The position numbers and the translations under genes were made by a program. From contig CM066033.1 in the NCBI GenBank assembly GCA_033557465.1, forward strand, positions 1,302,925,022 to 1,302,989,021: DNA of 64,000 bases, given 5' to 3'. The stretch is from Ichthyophis bannanicus (taxonomy: Eukaryota > Chordata > Amphibia > Gymnophiona > Ichthyophiidae). How positions within the stretch are numbered: position 1 is the first letter of the stretch; each line of letters opens with the position of its first letter. The notes under the pieces were generated by a model. That model saw only the letters and a program-made list of their open reading frames with translations. It ran no database searches and was not told the DNA's origin. Shown here in pieces: positions 34,085 through 45,634 of this stretch.

Positions 34085-35980
34085 TTGGAAAGCCTCAGCT
34101 CAGTGATCAATTCGGGAAAGAGCAAGCTATTGCTTTCCCAGTCCCTGGAGTTTCTGGGAGCATGTTTCGACACTTGAGAGGGCAGTTTTTCTGCCAGAGA
34201 GAAAAAGTCAAAAGACTGTTGGATTGCCTGGCACTGTTCTGTGCACAGCAGACTCCCAGAGTGTGAGATTATTTTCAGTTCCTTGGATTGATGGCAGTGA
34301 CCAGAGATGATACTGTGAGCGCGTGACCAGTCCAGCAGTCCTTGCAGATTCTGTGGTCTCCAAGCTCTCAGAAGTTCGAGCTCAGGCTCCTCCTGCTCTT
34401 GATGATGGTGAAGGCCAACCTGTGGTGGTGGCAGCAGCCCTGTCATCTGAGGAAGAGCATACCACTGGACAATTTCTCTCGGATCCTTCTGACAATGGAT
34501 GCCAGTCTCGGGCTGGGGAGCCCATTGCCAAGACCGTATGGCCCAGGGCCATTGCAACATCAGGGAAGTGGTGTGGTTCGTCAACTGCCTTGAGGTGAGG
34601 GCCATAAGGTTGGCTCTTCTGCATTTCTGGCCCCTGGTCGGGGGCTGGGTGGTTAGACTGTTTTCAGACAATGCCATGGCAGTGGCTTATGTCAGTCGGC
34701 AAGGTGGCATGAGGAGTGCCGGGGTAGCTTTTCTGTTTGCCTGGGCAGAGAAGAACCTCCTTGCCTTGTTGGCTCAGCACATTTCTGTGGTGGACAGTGT
34801 GGAAGCGCACTTCCTTAGCTGGCATTCTATGGATCCTGGAGTGGAAGTTGAGTCAGGAGGTGTTTCAGTTGATTCTGTGCTGCTGGGGTTGCCCCGAAAT
34901 GGTTCTGATGGTGACCTGCTCCAATACCAAAGTTTGCTGCTGCTTCAGACGCCTCAGAGAGACGGGATCCGAGGGTGTCAACACACTGGCCCAGCCAGCA
35001 CTTGCTATATGTGTTTCCTCCATGGCCCCTGGTGGGGGTTGTGATTCGGCTTATAGAACGCCATCTAGGCAGAATTGTCCTGGTGAAACCAGAATGGCCA
35101 AGGGGAGCATGTTCGGAGACCTGATGTGGCTCCTGCAGGCACCTCCTCTTCATTTGCCTCTGTCTCAGTGCCTTTTGCAGCAGGGATCAATCGTCCTGGA
35201 GGTCCTGGTTCCCTTCTCGTTTACAACTTGGCTCTTGAACCGGGACAGCTAGTGCATAAGGTCTGTTTCCGAGGTCCATTGGTTGGTATGTCTCTAACCT
35301 TGCACTCGGATGTTTTGCGCTTTCTCCAGGGGGTAGGCATTTGTATCCTCTCCTCTAGTCTATAGTCCCTTCCTAGAATCTGTCTGCTGCCGCTTTTGGA
35401 TCTTGACTCGCCTGAGCTCCTTTGTGGTTTTTTACTATTCCCCCTAGATGTATCCCTATGTACAGCTACTGTGTTGTCTGTCTTGACTAGATTATAAGCT
35501 CTGATGAGCAGGGACTGTCTCTTACATGTCTCTGCAGCGCTGCATATGTCTTGTAGCACTATACAAATGTTCAGTAGTAGTAATAGAGTTAATTGTTGTA
35601 AAGAGACGGCGAGGGTCAGAGTCAAGAGAATTACTGTACTGCAGTACCCTTGGGCCCGCTATGATGTTTATACTTGGTTCTGCAGGTTCATAGTCTACTG
35701 ACAGCCTTTTGTTTTCCTGTACATAGGTCCCTACTGTTGATCACTCATTGTTGCCCATGATTTAGACTGTGTGAGGCTTGCCATGTTTCTCCCATTTCCT
35801 TTGGGACGAATACTGACTTCTGGTGGCTAAGGCGAATAGAAGCATAGGAGTGATGTTATCAAAACCTGGGTTTTTCATTGGTTCTTTGTCTCCACCAATA
35901 TGCTGGTAGGGAAACACAACTCGCTTGTCTGGACTGGTCTAGCAGGACTCAAGGAAAGGTAAGTAAAATGTCATCTTAAA
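34085..35980 (+). pseudogene. DIRS relic H: RT C-terminus, RNase H, possible right end
   Basis: From 34085 broken frames give NSGKSKLLLSQSLEFLGACFDT (RT connection), then MDASLGLGSPL/GWGAHCQD (RNase H, the first aspartate block), LEVRAIRLAL, and LFSDNAMAVAYVSRQGGM. The last is the DNxxAVAYVNxQGGT variant, a different subfamily from A and B. The segment to 35250 ends in the APPLHLPLSQ...LTTWLL-like tail that precedes recombinase genes. No recombinase follows. At 35940-35965 'ggtctagcaggactcaaggaaaggtaagtaaa' may be the right terminus. It shares its RT/RNase H region with the scrap at 1395-1540. Confidence 0.65.
35490..35590 (+). repeat. Widespread 3'-tail repeat
   Basis: 'attataagctctgatgagcagggactgtctcttacatgtctctgcagcgctgc...agcactatacaaatg' followed by (AGT)n. 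Related copies are at 13360-13425 and, reversed, at 63672-63790. Confidence 0.7.
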
Positions 35981-36517
35981 AATGCTGCAGGTTAGGCTGC
36001 TTTAGTACAGCACAGCCGCAGGAGCAAATAACAATTCTCCCGTGGCTGCACGATTACTTCCTGGGTTTAAGAAGTGCTGAGAACAGCGTTCTACCCCGTT
36101 GTGGCACAAAGTAAGCCCTGCTTTTTAAGTATGTTTGTTGTAAGATTGTTAAGGGTGTGTTTTTCCTGTACGAGCTCTCATTCTGTTTTTTTTCCCGTAA
36201 TAGTTTATGGTATGTCTATGGAGACTGATTTGTGTCCTTCATTTTTGGCTTTTCTCTGATATAGCACCCCTATATGCAGTTTGGTTTTCAATATGAATGT
36301 TATTGTAAACCGCTGTGAGCAAACAGTTATTGCTGGTAATGGTGGTATGTAAACTTTAAATAAAAATAAGTATTTTTGAATCATGGGCACTACATTGGTA
36401 GAGGAGCATGAATGTGAACCTTGTATTCTGAATGCCTTTCTTCTTTGGGTAACTGTAGGGCCCTGAGATGTACTGGAATAACTTTTCACCTCTAGCAATT
36501 TGGTATTTATGTCAGAT
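35981..36517. other. Intron of RTN4IP1 with a SINE-type tail
   Basis: 'tattgtaaaccgctgtgag...ggtatgtaaac' at 36300-36370 is a SINE 3' domain. Nothing else is recognised. Confidence 0.5.
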
Positions 36518-36928
36518 TCTCCAGGAAGAAGCAGGAAGTCAGTCCTCACATATGGGTGACGTCAGCGCCGACGGAGCCCTCATGTGGAGCAATTCCCCAG
36601 CTTTCAAAGAAAGCCTTTGGGATTGCATCGCGCATGCGCGGTCCCCTTCCCGCCCAAGGGTGCCATCTTGCTCAGTCTCCCTTTTTCTGCGGAGCCCAAC
36701 AGACGTTGTCCCTAATTCCTCGCGGAAAAAGTGCGTCAAAACTTGGAAGAATTTTTGGATCTTCGACCGGTTCGACGCCGGTTCCCCTTCCCGCCTTCGG
36801 CTCGGTACACCGGTATCGAGTCCAGTCAATTTTTTGCGTTTTTGTCCTTAGAGACTAGCGTTCGCACTCTCTCTTTATTTTCACTGGCAGCCCGGTCCTT
36901 CGACCTTGCAGGGGCCATTTTTCCCACG

Positions 36929-38200
36929 ATGGTTGCCAGCGGGTTTAAAAAGTGTGATCGGTGTAAGAAGTTAATGTCCCTCACCGACACACATGACTGC
37001 TGTCTCTGATGCCTCGGGCCCGACCATGACCCGAAAGTCTGTGGCCCATGAGGGAAAATGTCCTCTAAGGCACTTCGAAGTAGGCAGCAGCAGCGTGAAA
37101 GGATTTTCTCGGAGTCTGCATCCCCCTGGATCCAGACCTCATCAGAAGCCTCGACGTCTCGGGAGCTGTCGGAACCCGAGCAGCGTCAGGGGTCTTCTGA
37201 ATGGGGGTCTCCCTCCCAGGAACACCGGAGGAAGAAGAAGCCCAGGAGGTTGGCATTGTTGGATGCCTCCGATCGCCCTGGGCCCTTGAAAGCCAGGTCG
37301 CAGAGTCCTGACCGCTGCCCCGGGTCCTCGAAGTCGGAGCAGCCTGCGAAGGTTCCTCGCACGGAGCCTGAGATGCTGAGGCGGGTAAGTGCTGTTGTCC
37401 TCGTGGACTCCCCTCCAAGGGAGCCGATGTCGGGCCCAACAACATCATGGCCCGAGCCGGAGGCTGCAGAGTCTTCTGAGCTCGGTCTCAGGATGACGGC
37501 CCTGGAGCGCAGCATGTCTGCCTTCATGGAGCAGCAGCGGGCGCTGATAGCCAGTCTCACCGGTCCTTCTGTCCCAACCACCGGGATGTCGACGTCCAAG
37601 TCGACCCCGCAGGCCGAGCCAATCCTCGAGGCTCTTCAGACGCACGTTGATCCTCGGCCAAGGTCTCCCTCGACCGCCCGCTCGATACCGAGGTCATTAA
37701 CGCCGGTGCTCTCGGCATCGGGGCGGTAGGGGCCGAAGCCCTCACGACAGGATCCCCTCTTCCTCCTGGGGGGATCGGCATGGGAGATGGAAGATGAGAA
37801 GTCCCCAGACACCCATCAGACCCAGTATGTCCCATTGGACTCACCGGGTTCAGAGCCTCAGAGAAGGTCCCCTCCAGAGGATACCCGGTTCTCGGACTTC
37901 GTCAGGGACATGGCCTAGGCTTTGGCATTCCCAGTGGATACTGAGGAGGAGCCTCGAGCTGAAGAGCTCGATGCCTTCCAGTATGACTTTCCCCTGAGGG
38001 AAGCCCTTACTGTGCCGGTTCCTCCGATGCTGGGAACGGCTGATGCTCCACATGTCAATGCCAGTTCTCAGCAAGCGGGTCAATTCCATCTATCGAGTCC
38101 GCAAGAGCCTTGGGTTCCAAAAGGCACAGCTTCCGCACAACTCCATGGTTGTGGAATCGGCCATGTATAGGCTGAAGAGCCAGACAATGCACACCTCGGT
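36929..38200 (+). pseudogene. DIRS gag of element C, truncated
   Basis: The start is the ATG of MVASGFKKCDRCKKLMSL, equivalent to the gag start of B. The zinc-binding module C-x2-C ... H-x3-C is present, but a TGA at 37007-37009 replaces the codon after CCL, and a second TGA lies after CGP. The S/P/R-rich middle is open at 37058-37729. The FSDFVRDMA block carries a TAG. The core reaches the YRLKSQTMHTSV segment, where gag breaks off at the deletion junction. Homologues have about 640 codons; roughly the last third is lost. Confidence 0.8.
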
Positions 38201-39143
38201 GGCATAGATTTGAGGTGTGGTGTAACCAGCACAATGAGAGCCCTTTCTCTTGCCTTGTACCAGTGGTGCTGCAGTACCTGCTTCACTTCTCAGATTTAGG
38301 TCTCAAGTCTAACTCAGGGTCCACCTGAGTGCTTTGTCAGCAAACCACTCGCCCGTGGAGGGGCAACCTCTTTCGGCTTACCTCCTAGTGTCCAGATTCC
38401 TCAGAGGTCTGTTTCTGCTGAAACCCCCAGTTCGTCCTCCGGCAACTGAGTGGGATTTGAATGTGGCCTTGCAGCAGCTTACTCGCCCACCTTTTGAGCC
38501 AATGTCCTCTTGCCATCTGTGCTTCCTCTCCTGGAAGGTGCTCTTCCTGGTGGCACTCACATCAGCCAGACGTGTGAGTGAGCTGCAAGCTCTCGTAACT
38601 GATAAACCATATGCAAGGTTTTATAGGAATAGGGTGGTCCTCCGCACTCACCCGAAGTTCCTTCCAAAGGTGGTCTCCCCTTTCCACCTCAAGCAGGAGG
38701 AGGTTCTTCCGACCTTCTTTCCCAGGCCACATTCCAGCCGGGCAGAGGCAGTCCTGCATATCCTGGATTGTAAGAGGGTGTTGTCCTTCTACCTGGAGCG
38801 TACGAAGGGACATCGAAGGGCTACTCAGCTCTTTGTCTCGTATGACCCCAGTAAGCTGGGGATACCTGTTTCCAAGCATACACTGTCCACCTGGGTGGCA
38901 GACTGTATTGCCTGTGTGTACAGGGCGGCCGACCTCCAGTTGCAGGATCGAGTCACGGCCCACTGCATCAGGGCTAAGGCCGCATCAGTGGCTCACTTCT
39001 GCTCTGTTCCGTTGGCAGATATCTGCAGGGCCGCAACTTGGTCTTCAAGCCAGACTTTTTCAGCCCATTACTGCCTGGATAGGGAGTCCCGACGGGACAG
39101 TGCTTTCGGCCAGGCGGTTCTCCGGAACATGTTTGAGGTTTAG
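38200..39143 (+). pseudogene. DIRS tyrosine recombinase of element C (N-terminus lost)
   Basis: The recombinase enters at WHRFEVWC, just after the junction. One stop (after GLKSNSGST) precedes a 269-codon open frame at 38334-39143. That frame holds the whole catalytic part: TSARRVSELQAL with the first catalytic arginine, the FSAHYCLD tyrosine, and between them TAHCIRAKA (the H-x2-R pair). Such enzymes integrate circular DIRS DNA by strand exchange. Without its N-terminal DNA-binding part this copy is probably inactive. Confidence 0.82.
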
Positions 39144-39286
39144 GCAACTCCAATCCTCCGACCCTTTGGTGTCAGGCTACCGGGGGGTGTTGCGTTCTCG
39201 GCTGAATTCCTATTGCAGCTGCTGCGGCTCTTCTAGAGGGAGCCATTTTTCAGCTATGGGTTCTCGGTAGCCTATAGCTAGGGAGT

Positions 39287-39384
39287 CCCATATGTGAGGA
39301 CTGACTTCCTGCTTGTTCCTGGAGAAAGCGTAGTTACTCACCTGTAACAGGTGTTCTCTAGGGACAGCAGGAATCAGTCCTCAC
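39287..39384. repeat. Internal complementary region of element C
   Basis: The first half complements 36518-36555. The second half ('aagcgtagttactcacctgtaacaggtg...') complements the right end at 39595-39649. Confidence 0.9.
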
Positions 39385-39469
39385 GACCCTCCCTCCTCCC
39401 CTGGAGTTGTAGTCCTATTGGGTTTTTTTTTTTCATTTTTCCGTCTTTTTAGCTTTGCAATTTGATTGA

Positions 39470-39649
39470 GCAAGATGGCACCCTTGGGCGGGAAGGGGAC
39501 CGCACATGCACGATGCTATCCCAAAGGCTTTCATTGAAAGCTGGGGAATTGCTCCGCACGAGGGATCCATCGGTGCCGACATCACCCATATGTGAGGACT
39601 GATTCCTGCTGTCCCTGGAGAACACCTGTTACAGGTGAATAACTACACT
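39470..39649. repeat. Right terminal repeat of element C
   Basis: It is the inverse of 36520-36690 ('gatggcacccttgggcgggaag' complements 'cttcccgcccaagggtgccatc'), ending 'acctgttacaggtgaataactac'. Confidence 0.88.
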
Positions 39650-39788
39650 TCCTGTGCTCCTAGGAACACATACACGCTTCTCACAAAAATAGGCTGTGTT
39701 TTCCTAGCACTTACATTATAGAAGCATAGAAACATGATGACAGAAAAAGACCACATGGCCTATCTAGTCTGTCCTTCCATAACAACAA

Positions 39789-42088
39789 CTACAACAGTCC
39801 ACTTTTTACCTTTAGAGATCCTCTGTGTTCGTCCCATGCTTTTTTGAATTCAGTTACTGTCCTCATCTCTACCACCTCCACTGGGAGACTATTCCATGGA
39901 TCCACTACTCTTTCCATAAAGAAATATTTCCACATATCACTCCTGAATCTATCTCCCTTCACCCTCATCCCATGTCCCCTCGTAGCAGAACTTGCTTTCA
40001 ATTGAAAGAGGCTCTCTCCCTGAACATTTATGCCACGGAGGTATTTAAACATCTCAGTCATATCACCTCTATCCCGCCTTTGCTCTAAGGTGTACATATT
40101 AAGATCCTTAAGTCTGTCCTCATATGCTTTATAATGAAGCCCATTAATCATTTTAGTAGCAACCCTCTGCACCGACTCCATCCTGTTCACATCCTTTTGA
40201 AGGTGCGGTCTCCAGAATTGCACACCATACTCCAAATGAGGTCGCACCAAAGACTTATACAGAGGCATTATCACCTCTTTTTTTCTGCTAGCCATTCCTC
40301 TCCGTATGCACCCAAGCATACTTCTAGCTTTTGCCGTCGCCTTTTCCACCTGTTTAGCTACTTTAAGATCATCAGACACAATCACGCCTAGGTCCCGCTC
40401 TTCTTTAGTGGACAAAAGTACTTCACCTCCTATACTGTACTGCTCCCTTGGATTGCTGCAGCCCAAATGCATGACCTTACATTTTTTAACATTAAATCTC
40501 AGCTGCCAAATTCTAGACCATTCTTCAAGCTTATCTAGATCCCTCCTCATGTTATCTACACTTTCCTGGGTGTCTACTCTATTGCAGATTTTGGTATCAT
40601 CTGCAAAGAGGCAAACCTTACCCGACAGCCCTTCCGCTATATCACTAACAAAGATGTTAAAAAAATCGGACCAAGGACAGATCCCTGGGGCACACCACTG
40701 GTAACATCCTTCTCCTCAGAGTGAGCTCCATTTACTTGTACTCTTTGTCGCCTCCCACCCAACCAATTTCTAACCCAAGCAGTAACTTTAGGGTCCATCC
40801 CTAGGGTGCTCAGTTTGTTTATAAGTCGCCTGTGAGGAACAGTGTCAAAGGCTTTACTGAAATCTAAATACACCACATCTAGAGCTCTTCCTCGGTCCAA
40901 CTCCCTGGTCACCCAGTCAAAGAAATCAATCAGATTTGTCTGACAAGACCTGCCTCTGGTGAATCCATGCTGCCTCGGATCCTCTAATCCGCTGGACTCC
41001 AGAAAACTCACTATTTTCTCTTTCAGCAGCGTTTCCAATAATTTACTCACCACCGAAGTTAAACTAACCGGCCTGTAGTTTTCAACTACATCCTTACTTC
41101 CGCTTTTGTGCAAAGGCACCACATGAGCTTCTCTCCAGTCCTTTGGCACCACTCCCAACTCCGAGGCATTGAAAAGGTCAGTCAGTGGAGTTGCTAGAAC
41201 ATCCCCAAGTTCCCTCAGTATTCTAGGGTGTATCCCATCCGGTCCCATCGCTTTGTCTACTTTAAGTTGAGCTAGTTTCTCACGAACACAGTCTTCTGAA
41301 AATTGTTCAAGATGTCCCTCGCTTCTGTTCTTATTTGTGGGTGTTTTCTGAGGTCCTGCTCCTGGTTCTTCATCTGTGAACACAGAACAAAAATATTTGT
41401 TAAGCAATTCCGCTTTATCCTTATCAGCTTCTACATATTCTCCCCCTGCACCCTTGAGTCTGACAATACCACTTTTGCTCTTCCTCTTCTCACTAATATA
41501 TCTGAAAAATGTCTTATCCCCCCATTTTATTGCATTGGCTATTTCCTCCTCCTTTTGAATCTTTGCCTTCTTGACTACTTTGCTAGCTTCTCTAAGTTTT
41601 TCCAAATAGAGATGCCTGTCTTCCTCTCTCTGTGATCTCTTATATTTCATGAAGGCCTCCCTCTTTTTCAGCTACTTCCTTTGAAAACCATAGCGGTCTC
41701 CTGTTCCTTTTGCCTTTATTTACCATTTTAACAAAAAGGTTGGTTGCCCTTAAAATACCCCCTTTCAGTTTTGCCCACTGTTTTTCTACATCCCCAAGCT
41801 GTTCCCATCCCACTAACAACTCCCTGAGGTATTGGCCCATCTTCGCAAAGTTAGTCTTCCTAAAGTCTAAGATCCTCACCTTGGAATGGATTCTAACAGC
41901 CCTAGTCCTAATACTGAACCACACCATCTGGTGATCACTGGATGCAAAATGATCTCCCACTACAACATCAGAAACACTTTCACCATTGGTAAGCACCAAG
42001 TCCAGTATGGCCCCTTCACGTGTGGGGTCTGTTACCAATTGCCTGAATAGTTCTCCCTGTAGAAAATCCAGGATCTCCTTACTTCTAC
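39789..42088 (-). pseudogene. RT and endonuclease C-terminus of the interrupted LINE
   Basis: Frame 42110-41640 gives the end of an apurinic-type endonuclease (LDLVLTNGE, SSDHQMVWFSI with its catalytic SDH) and the linker. Frame 41650-40637 (337 codons) holds MGPDGIHPRILREL, VVPLHKSGSKD, HGFTRGRSC, VYLDFSKAFDTVPH and SGVPQGSVLGP. A frameshift near 40645, around the catalytic aspartate motif, moves to frame 40550-39789 with LGVIVS, the RPHLEYGVQFWRPHL thumb and the C-terminal EFKKAWDEH. The first 20 or so codons of the 42110 frame come from the neighbouring CR1 insert and do not belong to this protein. Related to, but clearly distinct from, the main CR1 family here. Confidence 0.85.
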
Positions 42089-43875
42089 ATAAGGACATAA
42101 GATATGCCATACTGGGTCAGACCAAGGTCCATCAAGCCCAGTATTCTGTTTCCAAGTGGCCAATCTAGGTCATACGTACCTAGCAGTGTCCCCAAGGGAC
42201 ACAGGTTCCACAATGCTTGTATTGGTTCAAGCATTGATATCCTGGGTCCCTTCTTAATAATGGTTTATGGACCTTTCCTCCAGGAACTTGTCCAAACCTT
42301 TTTTAAACCCAGCTACATTAACAGCCTTTACTACATCCTCTGGTAACAAATTCCAGAGTTTGATTACACGTTGAGTGAAAAAATATTTTCTTTTATTAGT
42401 CTTAAATAGTTTACCCTGTAGCTTCATTGCATGTCCCCTAGTCTTTCTATATTCTGATAAGGTAAACAATCGATCTACGTTTACACGTTCCACTCCGTTC
42501 ATTAATTTATAGACTTCTATCATATCTCCCCTCAGACGTCTCTTTTCCAGGTTAAAGAGCCCTAACCTTTTTAGCCTTTCTTCATAGGAGTATCCTTCCA
42601 TCCCCTTTACCATTTTGGTGGCTCTTCTTTGAACCTTTTCTAAAATCGCTATATCCTTTTTAAGATACGGCGACCAGAATTGCACACAATATTCAAGGTG
42701 CGGTCTCACCATGGAACGATATAGAGGCATTATAATATCTTTTGTTTTATTTTCCATTCCTTTCCTTATCATACCTAGCATTCTATTTGCTCTCTTGGCC
42801 ACTGCTGCACACTGGGCCAAGGGTTTTAACATGGTATCCACAATGACGCCTAAATCTTTTTCCTGGGTGGTGGTTCCTAATGTGGAACCTTGCATCATGT
42901 AACCATAGTTTGGGTTGTTCTTCCCTAGGTGCATAACCTTGCACTTGTCCACATTAAATTTCATCTGCCGTTTTGATGCCCAGTCTTCCAATTTATCAAG
43001 ATCCTCTTGCAATTTTCCACAATCTTTTTGGGTTTTAACAACTTTAAATAGTTTTGTGTCATCTGCAAATTTGACAACCTCACTCGTTATTCCACTTTCC
43101 AGGTCATTTATGAATATGTCAAAAAGCAGCGGACCCAGCACAGATCCCAGCACACACCACTATTCACCTTTCTCCATTGGGAAAATTGGCCATTTAGCCC
43201 TACCCTCTGCTTTCTATCTTTTAACCAGTTCCTGATCCACAATAGTACACTGCCTCCTATCCCATGACTCTTTAGTTTTGCCAAAAGTCTCTGATGAGGG
43301 ACCTTGTCAAAGGCTTTCTGAAAGTCCAGATACACAATATCAACTGACTCACCTTTGTCCACCTGATTATTCACTCCTTCAAAAAAACATAACAGATTAG
43401 TAAGACAAGATCTTCCTTGTCTAAAGCCATGTTGGCTGTCTCCCATTAGGTCATGACTATGTACATGCTGAGTAATTTTATTCTTTATGATGGTTTCTAC
43501 CATTTTTCCCGGTACTGATGTCAGGCTCACCGGTCTGTAGTTTCCCGGATCACCCCTGGAACCCTTTTTAAAAATTGGTGTTACATTGGCGATCCTCCAA
43601 TCCTCAGGTATTAGAGATGATTTTAATGATAGTTCACAGATTACTAATAGCAGGTCTGCAATCTCATATTTCAGTTCTTTCAACACCCTTGGATGTATAC
43701 CATCCGGCCCAGGTGATTTGCTACTCTTCAGTTTATCTAATAGTTGTAATACATCTTCCCGATGTATCGATATTTCCTTCAATTCTTCCGCACCTTTAAA
43801 TACCACTTCAGTCATGGGTAACATCCCTACATCTTCCTCAGTAAAGACTGACGCAAAGAATTCATTCAATCTCTC
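42088..43875 (-). mobile_element. CR1 LINE inserted in the endonuclease of another LINE
   Basis: It is nearly the same length and truncation point as the copy at 16331-18183, with which it is very similar. The 3' end is 'aaggacataagatatgcc' at 42090. The 5' end is at the NEFFASVFTEED segment. RT frames 43905-43108 (fingers and palm to GSVLGP-equivalent, the start taken from host LINE sequence) and 43153-42254 (KFADDTK to the C-terminus) overlap, separated by a small change at 43108-43153 where 'ctggggtacacc' is altered. Non-functional. Confidence 0.88.
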
Positions 43876-44275
43876 GATGATGGTACTGCAGCAGAAATGT
43901 GCCAATCAACATCTGGCATATTGAAATCTCCTATCAGTAGCACTTCCCCTTTCCTAGCAATGCTGCGTATGTCTTCAATTAACTCTCTGTCCACCTCTTC
44001 CTCTTGTGAGGGAGGTCTTTATATCACACCAATGCAAATAGATTTCTCTTTCCCTCTTTCTAGTTTAACCCACAATGCCTCCTCTCTCCCTTTTAAGCTC
44101 TGTAATTCCAAAGCTTTAATAGTAGTTTTTACATATAGTGCCACTCCTCCTCCCCTTCTTCCTACCCTGTCCTTTCTGAATAAAGTATAGCCAGGTATAG
44201 TTACATCCCAGTCATGGTTTTCTGTGAACCATGTTTCTGTAATTGCCACTAAATCCAAGTCAGCCACTCCCACCC
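43876..44275 (-). pseudogene. Endonuclease N-terminal part of the interrupted LINE
   Basis: The frame from 44273 reads ADLDLVAITETW (catalytic E), GGGVALYV, and then, past a TAA at 44020, the GDFNMPDVDW block (catalytic D and N). This is the apurinic/apyrimidinic-like endonuclease that nicks target DNA. It is continued at 42088 after the CR1 insert. Confidence 0.8.
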
Positions 44276-45450
44276 ATCATATACATTATGCATGTATATG
44301 ATGGGGCAGTTTTCTAAGTGCCTACTTGACCATGTAAAATGTTGTTTGTGTGTTCAATTTGCATATAAAATGACCCCCTAAGTGGCTCAACAACAGTCAT
44401 AAATAAGAAAATATTCAAGAAACCACTGAGCAGGTAAACAGTTAATTTTAGCTAGTTATCTATAGGTAAATATTTAGCTGAATAGATTTAATTTTCTAGC
44501 TAAAACATAGCTAGTTAATGTTGAAAAGTAGGCACTAACCAGCTCAACTCTTTTGGAGGAGGGGGCCTAAACCAGTGATGATTCTGTCCCTTCTGCACCT
44601 GACCTCAAATTCATATTCCTTCCATTAAGCTTCCTGGAGACAAGGCTGGCACATCATCAGGCAAACTAGGAGGTCACCTAGGGCGGCAGTTGAGGGGTGC
44701 AGCGGCGGTGGGGGCAAAGGGCAGGGCATTCAAAGCTAAATAGAGTTTGACACCCTGCAGAAGGGGGTGTAAAGCTTTAGGGTTTGCCTAGGGCACTGAC
44801 ATCTTGAACCAGCTATGTGGGCCAGTCCTGCCTGGAGGCCCCTGAAAAAGGAGAAGGCCTGCAGGGGATTTACATCACTCCAGCTTTTCAAAGGCATGTG
44901 ATTCCATGATATTACTCGCTAACCTCTGTAGGAAGGCATGTGATGTTACAGATCCTAAATATTCAGTCATACTTCATTGACTGAAATGTTTATCTTGGCA
45001 TCAAAGCACAAATGTTGGGTTTTGGTAGTATGGATTTGTAAAGCACCCTGTAGGTCTGATGATGTACTTTTCATTTAGGCCTGGTGGGAATAAGATTCTC
45101 CAACCTTTAATGGTTTGATACATTTTCTGATTAAGTACCTGAAACCAGTCTGGGAAATGCTCAGTATGAGAGAGGCAGTTTTCTTTGACAGACACCTGTT
45201 CTTGAACTTGGTTTTAAAACTAGGTTTTTGTCTTAAGCTGGCTTTTCTGGTTCTTTGCTCCCCAGATTTTGAATCTAGCTTGCACTGCATGAGTGTGTGT
45301 GAGCTGCCTCAGCTGTCTACAAAAGGAAGGTTTGGCATGTCCATAAAACCGGATAGGCCAAGGGTTGAGTTTATCATTTTCCTCTATCTTTACAAGGCCT
45401 TTCTTAGTGCCAACAGCCATAAATCATGCCCCTACTTATCTCCTCTCCAG
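44276..45450. other. Intron of RTN4IP1, no gene
   Basis: 44640-44830 ('ggaggtcacctagggcggcag', 'gcctagggcac') looks like a degraded DNA-transposon end. 44400-44540 has 'agctagtta' repeats. The last bases form the acceptor. Confidence 0.5.
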
Positions 45451-45634
45451 GTTTGACATCATTCTGGATAATGTTGGTGGCTCTACCGAGAACTGGGCTC
45501 CCAAGTTCCTGAAGCCATGGTCTGGAGCTAAGTATGTCACCCTGATAACTCCCCTCCTGATGAATACAGACAGACTCGGCATAGCTGATGGCATGCTACA
45601 GACTGGCATCACCATGGTCTCCAAAGTGATGAAG
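45451..45634 (+). CDS. RTN4IP1: RTN4IP1 internal exon (catalytic-domain return)
   Basis: This 184-bp exon follows the acceptor cttatctcctctccag and ends at AAG/gtaact. Its first base completes the leucine codon from the exon at 33030. The next 61 codons read [34 protein letters not shown] and [14 protein letters not shown]. These blocks are characteristic of RTN4IP1 and distinguish it from other quinone oxidoreductases (NVGGSTE and the [13 protein letters not shown] loop). It ends in phase 0. The final C-terminal exon(s) were not found downstream, so the last intron exceeds 18 kb, largely because of the DIRS nest. Confidence 0.94.

Larger units (their letters stand above)
36518..39649 (+). 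mobile_element. DIRS element C, internally deleted
   Basis: The left terminus 'tctccaggaagaagcaggaagtcag' is at 36518. The ICR is at 39287-39384, and the right repeat ends near 39649. Gag fuses near 38200 directly to the recombinase, so RT and RNase H (about 3.0 kb compared with element B) are gone. It belongs to the same subfamily as B, with shared 5' sequence 'gcgcatgcgcggtc...cttcccgcccaagggtgcc'. It is a non-autonomous derivative. Confidence 0.88.
39720..44275 (-). mobile_element. CR1-group LINE, second family, interrupted by CR1 at about 42088-43875
   Basis: The 3' end at 39720 (agaagcatagaaacatgatgacag...) is the complement of a tail also found at 62957. Reading leftward, the RT C-terminus, palm and fingers occupy 39789-41650 and the end of the endonuclease 41640-42088. 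After the CR1 insert the endonuclease N-terminus lies at 43876-44273. ORF1 and the 5' UTR are missing. Confidence 0.85.
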
